From Bacteroidia bacterium (GTDB taxonomy: Bacteria > Bacteroidota > Bacteroidia > Flavobacteriales > Flavobacteriaceae), in assembly GCA_030428865.1 (NCBI GenBank), contig JAUIEK010000002.1, positions 62,001-126,000 on the forward strand: a DNA stretch of 64,000 nt, written 5' to 3'. Under the pieces are notes generated by a model, which searched no databases, was not told the origin of the DNA, and saw nothing but the letters and a program-made list of their open reading frames with translations. How positions within the stretch are numbered: the stretch's first letter is position 1; every line of letters starts with the position of its first letter. Below are positions 1 to 10,237 of this stretch, one piece after another. A program made the position numbers and the translations under genes.

Positions 1-453
1 GAAGAAGCAGAAGAGGTAGCTCAAGATAGTTTTATCAAGGCGTATAAATCTTTAAACCGATTTAAAGGAGATTCAAAATTTTCTACTTGGCTATATAAGA
101 TAACGTTTAACAATTGCATGGATGTTGTTAAAAAGAAAGAAAGAAAATACAATACAGTTAAAATAGATGATGTAACCGAAAACAAAATAGAATCAGTAGA
201 AAATACATTAGACTTTATAGAAAGAAAAGAGAGAGCAAAAATTATAGAAAGTTGCTTAAGTTTATTGCCAGATGAAGAAAGAACAATTTTATGGTTATTC
301 TATTTTCAAGAAAATAGCCTCAAAGAAATTGTAAATATCATGTCTTTATCAGAAGCAAATGTTAAAGTAAAGTTACACAGAGCTAGAAAACGACTGTTAA
401 CTGTTGTAAAAGAAAATGTAGAACCTGAAATTATTGATAAATATGGGAACTAG
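1..453 (+). CDS. ECF-type RNA polymerase sigma factor, 5'-truncated by the window edge
   Basis: Frame 1 is open from base 1 (EEAEEVAQDSFIKAYKSLNRFKGDSKFSTWLYKITFNNCMDVV...), giving sigma region 2, then a region 4 HTH (LSLLPDEERTILWLFYFQENSLKEIVNIMSLSEANVKVKLHRARKRL). The ORF track starts too late, at 118. Confidence 0.9.
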   Translation, partial: EEAEEVAQDSFIKAYKSLNRFKGDSKFSTWLYKITFNNCMDVVKKKERKYNTVKIDDVTENKIESVENTLDFIERKERAKIIESCLSLLPDEERTILWLFYFQENSLKEIVNIMSLSEANVKVKLHRARKRLLTVVKENVEPEIIDKYGN

Positions 454-853
454 CAAAGAGAATAAGTTATTAGACGCTTTTACTAAAAAGTATTTTAACG
501 ATATTAATCTAGAAAATACTTCTGATGATTTTACCAAAAATGTATTAGATCGTATTGCTTTAGAAAAGATGGTTGTAAAAAAACACAAACCTTTGATATC
601 TTGGAAAATATGGAGTGTTATCTGTCTAGTTATTTTTGGATTAATAATATTCCCGTTTCAAAATTCTGAAGGCAGTATTTTGTCAAAAGTTTCTTTTGAT
701 TTTTCATTATCAGAATGGTTTTCAAAAGTGTTTACTGTTTTTGATTTCTCAGTTTCTTCTATTACTTTCTATGGTATATTATTCTTTGGAATAATGATTA
801 GTTTTCAGGTTTTTTATCTAAAAGGATATTTCAATCGTAAAATTTCATTTTAA
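434..853 (+). CDS. Membrane protein downstream of the sigma factor, possible anti-sigma-type partner
   Basis: 139 aa ORF overlapping the sigma factor end by 20 bp; two hydrophobic segments. Confidence 0.65.
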   Translation: MINMGTSKENKLLDAFTKKYFNDINLENTSDDFTKNVLDRIALEKMVVKKHKPLISWKIWSVICLVIFGLIIFPFQNSEGSILSKVSFDFSLSEWFSKVFTVFDFSVSSITFYGILFFGIMISFQVFYLKGYFNRKISF

Positions 854-886
854 AAAAAATCCTCTGAATTTTCAGAGGATTTTTTG
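853..886. terminator. Bidirectional intrinsic terminator
   Basis: AAAAAAATCCTCTGAATTTTCAGAGGATTTTTT between convergent genes. Confidence 0.85.
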
Positions 887-894
887 ATTATCAT

Positions 895-2802
895 TTATTT
901 TATCAATTCATAACTTCGTTTTACAAAGTCTGTTAATTCTTCTCCGTGGAGTAAATTCTGAGATAATTTAGCCAGATCAAAAGCTTGTTTTATTAAGCGT
1001 TTGCGCTTTTGTTCTGTTTTCGTATTTAGAATTTGACTAACAAGCTCATGATTGGTGTTTACAACTAAATTGTACATTTCAGGCAGATTGCCCATTCCCA
1101 TCATTCCGCCGCCAGTTGCACTCATTTCTTTCATTCTTCTCATAAACTCAGGAACTGTAATTAAGAAAGGAGAAGCGTTAGAATCCATTGCTTCTAATTG
1201 AACTGTGTAAGTTTCCTTTGGCACACTTTCTTCAATCATAGGTTTTAGTTTCTCTTTTTCTTCATCAGATAGTTTGCTAATTACATTATCATCTTTTTTA
1301 ATCAGATTGTCAATATGATCAGAATCTACACGAGTAAAACGAATTTTTTCTTCTGATGTTTCCAGTTTTTGCATTAAGTGAGAAACAATAGGAGAATCTA
1401 ACAATAAAACCTCATAACCTTTGTTCTTCGCCTCTTGAATGTAACTGTGTTGCGCATCTTTGTTTGCTGCATACAGAATAATGTGATTTCCTTCTTTATC
1501 TGTTTGCGCATCTTTCGTTTCTTTAAGAAACTCTTCAAACGTGTAAAATTTATCATCAACAGATGGATACAAAGCAAACTTTTTCGCTTTATCAAAGAAT
1601 TTCTCTTCCGATAACATTCCGTATTCGATAATTACTTTAATATCATTCCATTTTTTCTCAAAATCTTCTCGATTATTTTTAAATAGAGAACTTAGTTTAT
1701 CAGCTACTTTTTTAGTGATATAACCTGATATTTTTTTAACAGCTCCGTCGGCCTGTAAATAACTACGAGATACATTTAGCGGAATATCTGGAGAATCTAT
1801 AACACCTTTTAGCATTTGTAAAAAGTCAGGAACGATTCCTTCTACATTATCAGTAACAAAAACCTGATTTTGGTAGAGCTGAATTCTATCCTTTTGTACA
1901 TCTAGGTTTTGTGTTAGTTTAGGGAAATATAATATTCCAGTAAGATTAAAAGGATAATCTACATTTAGATGAATATGAAATAACGATTCTTCAAACTGCA
2001 TAGGGTACAGCTCTCTGTAGAAATTTTTATAGTCATCATCTTCTAAATCAGCTGGTTTTTTTGTCCAAGCAGGATTAGTATTGTTGATAATGTCATCAAC
2101 TTCAATTTGCTTATGTGGTTCCTTACTTTCTTTACCGTCTTTATCTTTTATAGTTTTTGGTTCAAAATCTGGATCGTTAACTTTCTTTGTTCCAAACTTA
2201 ATTGGAACTTGATTAAAACGATTGTATTTAGTTAGTAACTCCCGAATTTTAGGATCCTCCAAAAACTCTTTAGAATCTTCTGCTATATGAAGAATAATTT
2301 CTGTTCCTCTTTCTTCTTTCTTGTTCTCAACAAGCGTATATTCTGGAGATCCATCACATGTCCAATGAGCGGCAGGCTCTTCTTTAAAAGATTTTGTTAT
2401 GATTTCTACCTTATCAGCTACCATAAAAGCAGAATAAAAACCTAATCCAAAATGCCCAATAACACCGGTTTCGTTTTTATCGTCTTTGTATTTTTCTAAA
2501 AACTCTTCTGCACCTGAAAAAGCAATCTGGTTTATATATTTCTCTACTTCCTCAGCTGTCATACCAATACCTTGGTCAATGATGTGTAGTCGTTTCTTTT
2601 TTGAGTCAATTTTTATTTCTATCATTGGATTTCCATACTCAACTTTTGCTTCTCCAATAGAAATAAGGTGTTTTAATTTAGTGGTTGCATCTGTAGCATT
2701 CGAAATAAGTTCTCGTAAAAATATTTCATGATCAGAATACAAGAACTTTTTAATTAATGGAAAGATATTTTCTACCGATACATTAATACTTCCTTTGCTC
2801 AT
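895..2802 (-). CDS. htpG: Molecular chaperone HtpG (Hsp90)
   Basis: 635 aa; MSKGSINVSVENIFPLIKKFLYSDHEIFLRELISNATDA...; GHFGLGFYSAFMVADKVEI motif. Confidence 0.97.
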   Translation of the reverse strand: MSKGSINVSVENIFPLIKKFLYSDHEIFLRELISNATDATTKLKHLISIGEAKVEYGNPMIEIKIDSKKKRLHIIDQGIGMTAEEVEKYINQIAFSGAEEFLEKYKDDKNETGVIGHFGLGFYSAFMVADKVEIITKSFKEEPAAHWTCDGSPEYTLVENKKEERGTEIILHIAEDSKEFLEDPKIRELLTKYNRFNQVPIKFGTKKVNDPDFEPKTIKDKDGKESKEPHKQIEVDDIINNTNPAWTKKPADLEDDDYKNFYRELYPMQFEESLFHIHLNVDYPFNLTGILYFPKLTQNLDVQKDRIQLYQNQVFVTDNVEGIVPDFLQMLKGVIDSPDIPLNVSRSYLQADGAVKKISGYITKKVADKLSSLFKNNREDFEKKWNDIKVIIEYGMLSEEKFFDKAKKFALYPSVDDKFYTFEEFLKETKDAQTDKEGNHIILYAANKDAQHSYIQEAKNKGYEVLLLDSPIVSHLMQKLETSEEKIRFTRVDSDHIDNLIKKDDNVISKLSDEEKEKLKPMIEESVPKETYTVQLEAMDSNASPFLITVPEFMRRMKEMSATGGGMMGMGNLPEMYNLVVNTNHELVSQILNTKTEQKRKRLIKQAFDLAKLSQNLLHGEELTDFVKRSYELIK

Positions 2803-2980
2803 AATATATTTGATTTAATTTGTTTTTGATTGATGAAAGAATTGTCAAAAAAAATACCAAAAAAAACTTGCTGACAACATGGCACGAATTTATGGATTTG
2901 ATAAAAATGAATATTCAAAAATGAAAAATTTGTATTTTTGACCGATTCAACAACAAACAACAAATTCAATTTTTTAAATA

Positions 2981-3988
2981 ATGTACAATTCAAAAATTAC
3001 GGGTTTAGGGTATTACGTGCCTGAAAATGTGGTTACGAATGATGACCTTAAACAATGGATGGACACTAATGATGAGTGGATCCAGGAAAGAACAGGAATT
3101 AAAGAGCGTAGATGGATTGATCCTAAGACTGATGATACTACTTCTAGTATGGGGGCAAAAGCTGCCAAGATAGCAATAGAAAGAGCAGGTTTAACAAAAG
3201 ATGATATTGATTTTATCATTTTTGCTACGTTAAGTCCAGATATGTACTTTCCTGGAGGAGGTGTGCGCATTCAAGACATGCTTGATATGCCAACAATTGG
3301 TGCATTAGATGTTCGTAACCAATGTTCTGGATTTATTTATGCAATGTCTGTTGCAGATCAGTTTGTAAAAACAGGAATGTACAAAAACATATTAGTAATT
3401 GGTTCTGAAAATCATTCTGGAGGTTTAGAACGCTCAACAAGAGGGAGAAATGTTACTGTAATTTTTGGGGATGGAGCTGGAGCTGCTATCGTTTCTAGAA
3501 GCGAAGAGAAAGGAAAAGGTATTCTATCTTCTCATCTGCATTCAGAAGGAAAATATGCGAGAGAGTTAATGTTGGATGGGCCTTCTACAACACGTTGGGT
3601 TCCTGAAATATTAGAAGCAAATGATCCAGAAGATGTTTCATATTTTCCGTATATGAATGGACAGTTTGTTTTTAAACACGCCGTAGTTCGTTTTTCTGAA
3701 GCAATTATGGAAGGTTTGCAAGCAAATGGATTGCAAAAAGAAGATATTGATATGTTAATTCCACATCAAGCAAATTTGAGAATCGCCCAATTCATTCAAA
3801 ATAAATTTAACTTATCAGATGATCAGGTTCACAATAATATTATGAAGTATGGAAACACCACAGCGGCTTCTGTCATTATTGCATTAACAGAAGCATGGGA
3901 GTTAGGAAAGATTAAAGATAATGATTTGGTTGTGCTTGCTGCTTTTGGTAGTGGCTTCACTTGGGGTAGTGTGGTTATTAGATGGTAA
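2981..3988 (+). CDS. fabH: 3-oxoacyl-ACP synthase III (KASIII)
   Basis: 335 aa; NDEWIQERTGIKERRW; catalytic Cys context RNQCSGFIYAM; IPHQANLRI and GNTTAAS motifs. Confidence 0.92.
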   Translation: MYNSKITGLGYYVPENVVTNDDLKQWMDTNDEWIQERTGIKERRWIDPKTDDTTSSMGAKAAKIAIERAGLTKDDIDFIIFATLSPDMYFPGGGVRIQDMLDMPTIGALDVRNQCSGFIYAMSVADQFVKTGMYKNILVIGSENHSGGLERSTRGRNVTVIFGDGAGAAIVSRSEEKGKGILSSHLHSEGKYARELMLDGPSTTRWVPEILEANDPEDVSYFPYMNGQFVFKHAVVRFSEAIMEGLQANGLQKEDIDMLIPHQANLRIAQFIQNKFNLSDDQVHNNIMKYGNTTAASVIIALTEAWELGKIKDNDLVVLAAFGSGFTWGSVVIRW

Positions 3989-4012
3989 CTTACTAAAAAA
4001 AGATATTTAAAT

Positions 4013-4042
4013 AAAAAAGCGGCTTGTGCAAGCCGCTTTTTT
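4013..4042. terminator. Intrinsic terminator
   Basis: AAAAAAGCGGCTTGTGCAAGCCGCTTTTTT. Confidence 0.9.
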
Positions 4043-4074
4043 CAATTTATATAATCATAGTAATCAGATTTGGT

Positions 4075-6537
4075 CTAAAATAAACCTCCACCACCTTGCT
4101 TTTCTCTATCATCTCTTTGGCGTCTAGATTTTGCTCTATTTTTACCACCACCAAATCGGTAATTGAATCCTAAGTATGTAGTTCTGCTTTCCCATTGAAA
4201 ACGACCGTTTTGGACAAATGGATTAGAAGAATTAAATTTAAACTTCATTCCCCTAAAAATATCATTAAAACGTAGGTTAATATTTCCTTTTCCTTTTAAA
4301 ACAGTCCAACTACCACCTAGGTTTATCATCCACATATTATCGATATCCCATTGAATATTTTTTTGAGGTCCTCTGTACATAGCAAATAATTGTAAACTTA
4401 GATTTTTACTAGCTTTAAAGTTATTACTCACCCGAGCATTAAAAACATTATTTTGAACAGATAGCTGTTGAGGATTATCACCAGTGTTATCGATATTTCC
4501 ATATTGTTTCTGAGAATAAAAATCTGCACTAGAGTTTACTCTCCACCACTTATTTACTTTAAAATTAGCAGAAAGCTCAGCTCCAAAAGCATCTGTATCG
4601 TTAAAGTTTGCGAAAGACAATAATTGTGCTACTTCAGGATTGCCAGGGTCAGGATTGGTTATTCTTGAAATTACATCTGAAATTTGTCGATAAAATGTGC
4701 CAATAGTTAAATTTCCTCCCTTAATCTGGCGTGTATAATTTAGTTCAAGGGAATTTGTAAATTGAGGAACTAAATCAGGATTTCCTACTGATGTAATATA
4801 TGGAGTACTCCATTCTCTAATTGGATTTACTTGTTGAATATTAGGTCTATCTACTCTACGACTATAACTAAATTGCCATTGATTTTTTTCTGAAGGGCTA
4901 TATGTAAAGAAAGCAGATGGATACACAGTGAAAATGTTATCAGTTACGGGCTGAGATTCTTGACCAACTTGATTAAACGTTCCTTCAACTTCAAAGTTTT
5001 CAATCCTTGCACCTAATTGCATTGTGATTTTCTCCCAGTTTTGTCCATAGTTTATGTATCCAGAATAAATTCTTCTTTCATATGTAAAATCAGAATTAGG
5101 CACAGCCTGAGTACCTGATATTTCACCATTATTATCAAAAGTGTATATCTCTTGGTTTGTAATGTTTGCATTATCTGTTTCGTCAGTTCTGTATTCTAGA
5201 CCTAATTCTAATTTTGTTTCTTTAGATAAAGGATTTGTATAATCTAAATTGATTAATGTATTGCTTCTGTTACTGGTAATATCATTGAAGTAGTTAAATA
5301 CGTTATAATCAAAATCGCTAGGGTCTTGGAGTATATTTCTGTTAGTAATGCCTGTTTCTCCATCTGTATTTGAGTATGTTGCTTCAAACTCTAAACTATG
5401 ACCTTTTTTAGCGAAATCTAGTTTATAATTTATGTTGTACGTTCCTGTTGGAGAATAATTATCTTGAACATTAGGAGCATTAACTAGTTGATTTTGATCA
5501 GTATCTGTTGCAATTGTTCGGCCCGTACTTAGACCATCATACCAGTTCTGTGTAGTATAAAATGACAATGTGTTTTTATCATTAATATAAATATCTGCTC
5601 CAAACTTTACTAAATGTGATTGATCATTATTGATAATCACAAAATCTTGGAGATTTACTCCAGATCTTTCAACAAAGCCTTTATTAAAATGATCACCTCC
5701 ATTGTAACCATAGTTTAGAAAAAAGTTTACTTTTCCTGTTTTATAATTCATATTAGTTGAGGCATTGTAGCGTACATAATGTCCAGCAGTAACTCCACTG
5801 TCAACGCTTCCATTAAAACCTGTATTGGCATTTTTATTTAAAATGATATTAATAATACCACTCATTCCTTCTGGATTATACTTAGCTGAAGGATTGGTAA
5901 TCAACTCAATACTTTTTATGGAATTGGAAGGTAGCTGTCTTAGCAATTGAGCCGTTGGAATATTAGTGGGTCTACCATCTACTAAAACACGCACATTTTC
6001 ATTTCCTCGTAAACTAATTTGTCCAGTTTGACTATCAACACTCACAGATTGTACGTTATTTAAAAGTTCAGAAGCAGTAGTTCCTGCTGAGGTTAGATCT
6101 TTACCAACATTAATTACTTTTCTGTCTACTTTTTGAACCACAGAAGATGTTTCAGCTCGTACAACAACTTCATCTAACTTGGCAGAGCTTTCTTTTAAAG
6201 TAACAGTTCCTAGGTTAACAACTTTTGAACTATTTGAGATCGTAATTTCTTTACTGTAAGTTTCGTAACCAATAAATTGGAGCTCTACAATACTTTTTCC
6301 TTCTGGTATATCTTTAATGGTAAAAGAACCATTATCACTAGTTATCCCTCCAGTAATTACTTTTTTTGCCATATCTCTAATAATCACATTAACATAAGGT
6401 AGAGGTTCTTTTGTAAGAAAATCAATCACTTTACCAGTAACCGTACCAGGTTTTGGCAAGTTGTTTTTGGTAAGTTGTGCAAAAGCAGGGCTGCTTAAAA
6501 CTGAAAAGCATAAGCAGAATAAAATTAATTTTTTCAT
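4075..6537 (-). CDS. TonB-dependent receptor / outer membrane beta-barrel protein with carboxypeptidase-regulatory-like N-terminal domain
   Basis: 820 aa; signal peptide, GTVTGKVIDFLTKEPLPYVNVIIRD, plug region (TTASELLNNVQSVSVDSQTGQISLRGNENVRVLVDGRP), C-terminal barrel. Confidence 0.9.
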   Translation of the reverse strand: MKKLILFCLCFSVLSSPAFAQLTKNNLPKPGTVTGKVIDFLTKEPLPYVNVIIRDMAKKVITGGITSDNGSFTIKDIPEGKSIVELQFIGYETYSKEITISNSSKVVNLGTVTLKESSAKLDEVVVRAETSSVVQKVDRKVINVGKDLTSAGTTASELLNNVQSVSVDSQTGQISLRGNENVRVLVDGRPTNIPTAQLLRQLPSNSIKSIELITNPSAKYNPEGMSGIINIILNKNANTGFNGSVDSGVTAGHYVRYNASTNMNYKTGKVNFFLNYGYNGGDHFNKGFVERSGVNLQDFVIINNDQSHLVKFGADIYINDKNTLSFYTTQNWYDGLSTGRTIATDTDQNQLVNAPNVQDNYSPTGTYNINYKLDFAKKGHSLEFEATYSNTDGETGITNRNILQDPSDFDYNVFNYFNDITSNRSNTLINLDYTNPLSKETKLELGLEYRTDETDNANITNQEIYTFDNNGEISGTQAVPNSDFTYERRIYSGYINYGQNWEKITMQLGARIENFEVEGTFNQVGQESQPVTDNIFTVYPSAFFTYSPSEKNQWQFSYSRRVDRPNIQQVNPIREWSTPYITSVGNPDLVPQFTNSLELNYTRQIKGGNLTIGTFYRQISDVISRITNPDPGNPEVAQLLSFANFNDTDAFGAELSANFKVNKWWRVNSSADFYSQKQYGNIDNTGDNPQQLSVQNNVFNARVSNNFKASKNLSLQLFAMYRGPQKNIQWDIDNMWMINLGGSWTVLKGKGNINLRFNDIFRGMKFKFNSSNPFVQNGRFQWESRTTYLGFNYRFGGGKNRAKSRRQRDDREKQGGGGLF

Positions 6538-6636
6538 TAGGTTAATTGTTTCGTGTTTTATTTATCAATGCTTTATAGACTTAATAATTGTTACTTTTGT
6601 TACTTTATTTAACAGTGTTTAACGTATTCTTAACAA

Positions 6637-7002
6637 ATGAAAAAAGAGGTTACTTTGGTTTTTGGGGCTTCTACAAAAGAGGATAGATATGCTTATAAAG
6701 CGATTAAAATGCTGAGATCTAATCAAGTGCCTACTAAAGCATTTTCTTTAAAAGAGGGGCAAATAGAAGATGTTTTTTTTGACACAGAATTAGTTCCTTA
6801 CAAGAATATTGATACAGTAACCTTATACCTAAACCCATTAAATCAAGAAGAATATTATAACTATATTCTTTCTTTAAAACCAAACCGAGTTATTTTTAAT
6901 CCAGGAACTGAAAACACTGAGTTTATCGAATTATTAAAAGATAATGGAATAAAAACAGAGGTTGCTTGTACATTAGTTTTACTAACAACTAAACAATATT
7001 AA
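6637..7002 (+). CDS. CoA-binding-domain-like small protein
   Basis: 121 aa; VTLVFGASTKEDRYAYKAIKMLRSNQ...RVIFNPGTENTEF, resembling the YccU/CoA_binding_2 fold. Confidence 0.7.
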   Translation: MKKEVTLVFGASTKEDRYAYKAIKMLRSNQVPTKAFSLKEGQIEDVFFDTELVPYKNIDTVTLYLNPLNQEEYYNYILSLKPNRVIFNPGTENTEFIELLKDNGIKTEVACTLVLLTTKQY

Positions 7003-7913
7003 GCTGTAATTTCCTTTCCTGCTTCAGCTAGTATAACATTGTCAAATACTGTTTTTGCTTCTTCTAAAAACAAATTAATGTCTGGATATCGGCTAGAGTA
7101 GTGTCCTAAAATTAAGGTTTTTACTTTTGCTTCTCTGGCAATGATTGCGGCTTGTTTGGCAGTTGAATGTTTTGTTTTTTTGGCAAGTGCTTCTTTGTCT
7201 GATAAAAAAGTTGATTCGTGATATAATAAATCAGCATCTTTTATTATTTCAGAAATAGATGGTTTATAAGCAGTATCACTGCAAAAAGCATATTTTTTAA
7301 GTTTAGATGGACTTTTAGTTAAAACTTCATTTTTAAGAACAGTTCCGTCCTTTAGTTTAAAATCTCTACCAGCTTTTATATTATTATAATCACAAGTTTC
7401 AATTTCTGGATAGTTACTAATAACTTCTATATTTAGCTTTCTTGGTTTTTCTTTCTCAACAAACAAATAACCATTTGTGTAAATTCTATGATTTAGTGGA
7501 ATTGTATGAACACGTACTTTTTCATCTTCGAAAACACATTCACTTTTTTTAGCAGATAATTCATGGAAATGTAAAGGAAATCTTACGTGAGATTGAGATA
7601 CATCTAGTTGTAATCCAATTGCTTTTTTAATTCCTTTAGGTCCAAAAACGTGCAAATCTTTTTCCCTATTTAAAATTCCGTATGTAGCAATAAGACCAAT
7701 TAAACCAAAAAAATGATCGCCATGTAAATGTGAAATAAAAATGTGATTAATCTTAGAGAATCCAACTTTGTATCGCCTCATTTGGCGCTGAGTTCCCTCG
7801 CCACAATCAATTAAAAAATGTCTGTTATTAATTTCGAGATATTGAGCAGTAGGGTGTGCATTTACTCTAGGAGTTGCTGAATGGCATCCTAAAATAGTGA
7901 GTTTTAAACTCAT
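6999..7913 (-). CDS. rnz: Ribonuclease Z
   Basis: 304 aa; MBL motif HLHGDHFFGL, DCGEGTQRQM, GHYSSRY. Confidence 0.95.
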   Translation of the reverse strand: MSLKLTILGCHSATPRVNAHPTAQYLEINNRHFLIDCGEGTQRQMRRYKVGFSKINHIFISHLHGDHFFGLIGLIATYGILNREKDLHVFGPKGIKKAIGLQLDVSQSHVRFPLHFHELSAKKSECVFEDEKVRVHTIPLNHRIYTNGYLFVEKEKPRKLNIEVISNYPEIETCDYNNIKAGRDFKLKDGTVLKNEVLTKSPSKLKKYAFCSDTAYKPSISEIIKDADLLYHESTFLSDKEALAKKTKHSTAKQAAIIAREAKVKTLILGHYSSRYPDINLFLEEAKTVFDNVILAEAGKEITA

Positions 7914-8227
7914 TTAATAACAAAGCGTTTAGAAATTAACTCTGATTTATTTTGGAGTGTATAAATATACATACCAGAGTGAAGATCATTTTTTTGAAAA
8001 AGAATTTCGTTTTTACCAGGCTTTAAGGTTATTTGTTTTTTATAAACAACTCTTCCTAAAACATTTTTGACACTAAAAAAAACAGGCTGAGAGACAGTAG
8101 ATGAAACTTCTATTTTTGTTTGAAAATCAAAAGGGTTAGGAACAGCACGAACGCTGCTCATACTTTTTTGAGAAAAAGCATAAAATGAAAAAAGAAGGCA
8201 AAAAGTAAATAGTAACTTTTTAATCAT
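7910..8227 (-). CDS. Short secreted protein made up of a signal peptide and a T9SS type A-like sorting domain
   Basis: 105 aa; signal peptide then VRAVPNPFDFQTKIEVSS...KNVLGRVVYKK...LHSGMYIYTLQNKSELISKRFVIK, typical of the T9SS CTD. Confidence 0.75.
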   Translation of the reverse strand: MIKKLLFTFCLLFSFYAFSQKSMSSVRAVPNPFDFQTKIEVSSTVSQPVFFSVKNVLGRVVYKKQITLKPGKNEILFQKNDLHSGMYIYTLQNKSELISKRFVIK

Positions 8228-8239
8228 ACACTTTATTGT

Positions 8240-8563
8240 TTAAAACCCTAAATCTCTCTCTATAGCTTCCATTTCTATAATATCTTCTGCTTCCGTAAGC
8301 GTGGGCACAACATTTAGTTCTTCTGGTATAAGATCAAGATCGAGCCCATTTTTTACTATCACAAAAGATGTACCATTTTTTTTCTTAGATTGAGCTATAT
8401 CCAAAAATAAAAAGAATTTTTCATTAGAGATGTTAAGATTCTCAGAAAGCTGTACTACGCAGTTTTTATTAACCCATTTTTTTATCTTAGCTGATAAGGA
8501 TTCAATAATGTTTTCATCATTTACTTCTAAAAAAACATAATTCTCTTTTTCTTGAAATATCAT
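8240..8563 (-). CDS. Conserved hypothetical (STAS-like) protein in the rnz-pyrB neighbourhood
   Basis: 107 aa ORF; compact gene order with rnz and pyrB. Confidence 0.6.
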   Translation of the reverse strand: MIFQEKENYVFLEVNDENIIESLSAKIKKWVNKNCVVQLSENLNISNEKFFLFLDIAQSKKKNGTSFVIVKNGLDLDLIPEELNVVPTLTEAEDIIEMEAIERDLGF

Positions 8564-8568
8564 TATCT

Positions 8569-9498
8569 CTAGCGTTTTATTTGTTGTGCAAGTAAGTAAA
8601 TTACCGCCATTCGCACAGCAACTCCATTTTCAACCTGATTTAAGATGATGGATTGGTCAGCATCAGCAACATCACTAGTGATTTCAACCCCTCTGTTAAT
8701 TGGTCCAGGATGCATAATTACAATTTTCTTTCCAAGATTGTCTAGTATCTCTTTGTTGATTCCGAATAGTTGTGTGTATTCTCTGGTTGAAGGAAAGTAT
8801 TTAATATCCATTCGCTCATGCTGTACTCGTAAAACGTTGGCTACATCACACCATTCTAGTGCTTTTTTTATGTTAGTTTCTACTTTTACTCCTAAGCTTG
8901 AAATATATTTAGGAATTAGTGTTGTTGGGCCACAAACTTTTATTTGAGCTCCCTGTAATTGTAATGCAAATATGTTTGACAAAGCTACGCGCGAGTGTAA
9001 AATATCTCCGACAATCACGATTTTTTTCCCTTTTACACTACCTAATTTCTCTTTTATAGAATAACAGTCAAGTAATGCTTGAGTAGGATGTTCATGAGTT
9101 CCATCTCCTGCATTAATAATTCTGGCATTAACGTGTTTAGACAGAAAAACACCAGCACCAACACTGGAATGTCTCATAACCACAATATCTACTTTCATAG
9201 ACAAAATATTGTTTACAGTGTCTATTAAAGTTTCTCCTTTCTTAACAGAAGATTGACTAGCCGAAAAATTAATTACATCTGCAGACAAGCGCTTTTCTGC
9301 CAGCTCAAAAGAAAGTTTAGTACGAGTGCTATTTTCAAAAAATAGATTGGCTATAGTAATATCTCTTAATGAAGGAACTTTTTTTATGGGTCTGTTTATT
9401 ACCTCTTTAAAGTGATCTGAAGTCTCAAAAATGAGTTCTATATCGCTTTTCTTGAGGTACTTTATTCCTAATAAATGTGGTACACTTAATTGTTTCAT
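8569..9498 (-). CDS. pyrB: Aspartate carbamoyltransferase catalytic subunit
   Basis: 309 aa; FFENSTRTKLSFELAEKRL (carbamoyl-P motif), GDGTHEHPTQALLD, MHPGPINRGVEI. Confidence 0.97.
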   Translation of the reverse strand: MKQLSVPHLLGIKYLKKSDIELIFETSDHFKEVINRPIKKVPSLRDITIANLFFENSTRTKLSFELAEKRLSADVINFSASQSSVKKGETLIDTVNNILSMKVDIVVMRHSSVGAGVFLSKHVNARIINAGDGTHEHPTQALLDCYSIKEKLGSVKGKKIVIVGDILHSRVALSNIFALQLQGAQIKVCGPTTLIPKYISSLGVKVETNIKKALEWCDVANVLRVQHERMDIKYFPSTREYTQLFGINKEILDNLGKKIVIMHPGPINRGVEITSDVADADQSIILNQVENGVAVRMAVIYLLAQQIKR

Positions 9499-9501
9499 GC
9501 T

Positions 9502-10041
9502 CTACTTTGGCTCTATATAAACAGCATCTTTTTTATGTGTTTCTTTCCAGTTCACAACTACTCGTTCATTGTTAATAGCATCTACTTGCCTTCCTTTATA
9601 ATCAGGTTGTATAGGTAAGTGTCTACTAAACCTTCTATCAATTAAGACTAAAAGCTCAATACTTTCAGGTCTTCCGTACGATTGAATTGCAGTTAATGCA
9701 GCTCTAACACTTCTTCCAGAGTAAAGAACATCATCAATAAAAACAACTTTCTTATTCTCAATTAAAAATTGAATATCAGTAGAACTTGCTTCAATCGGTT
9801 CTTCGCGCCTTCTAAAATCATCTCTATAAAAGGTAATATCTAGAAAACCTAGTTTTAAATCCTTAATCTTATAAGTTGAGGTTAGTAATTCTGATAACCT
9901 TTTTGCGAGATAAGAACCTCTTGGTTGTAATCCAATTAACACAGTATTAGAAAAATTGTTGTGATTTTCAATTAACTGGCAAGCTAACCGATGTAGGATG
10001 ATGTCTATTTCAGATGTATTGAGTAGTACTTTTTTTCTCAT
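9502..10041 (-). CDS. pyrR: Bifunctional pyr operon regulator / uracil phosphoribosyltransferase PyrR
   Basis: 179 aa; PRPP motif VVFIDDVLYSGRSVRAAL, IGLQPRGSYLAKRL. Confidence 0.95.
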   Translation of the reverse strand: MRKKVLLNTSEIDIILHRLACQLIENHNNFSNTVLIGLQPRGSYLAKRLSELLTSTYKIKDLKLGFLDITFYRDDFRRREEPIEASSTDIQFLIENKKVVFIDDVLYSGRSVRAALTAIQSYGRPESIELLVLIDRRFSRHLPIQPDYKGRQVDAINNERVVVNWKETHKKDAVYIEPK

Positions 10042-10078
10042 GAAAATCGATCGTTTAAGTCGATAGCCTACATTAAAG

Positions 10079-10110
10079 CAAAGCTACTGTAAAAAAATAG
10101 ACGGGCAAAA
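10079..10110 (-). promoter_or_regulatory. Bacteroidota-type promoter for pyrR-pyrB
   Basis: Minus-strand TTTTG (10106-10110), 19-nt spacer, TAGCTTTG (10079-10086), matching the TTTG / TAnnTTTG consensus. Confidence 0.6.
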
Positions 10111-10237
10111 TATGATTGCTTAATAAAGCTCTGTATTTTTATTGTTAATTAAATTGTTGAAAACAAAAGCCATTATTTCTAAAGACAGGTAAGAGTTCTT
10201 TTAACTTTATAAATGTATAATTCAAATCTATCTGCTT

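Noticed and set aside
1398-1595. 65-aa minus-strand ORF inside htpG
   Set aside because: Alternative-frame ORF within a conserved gene, no support.
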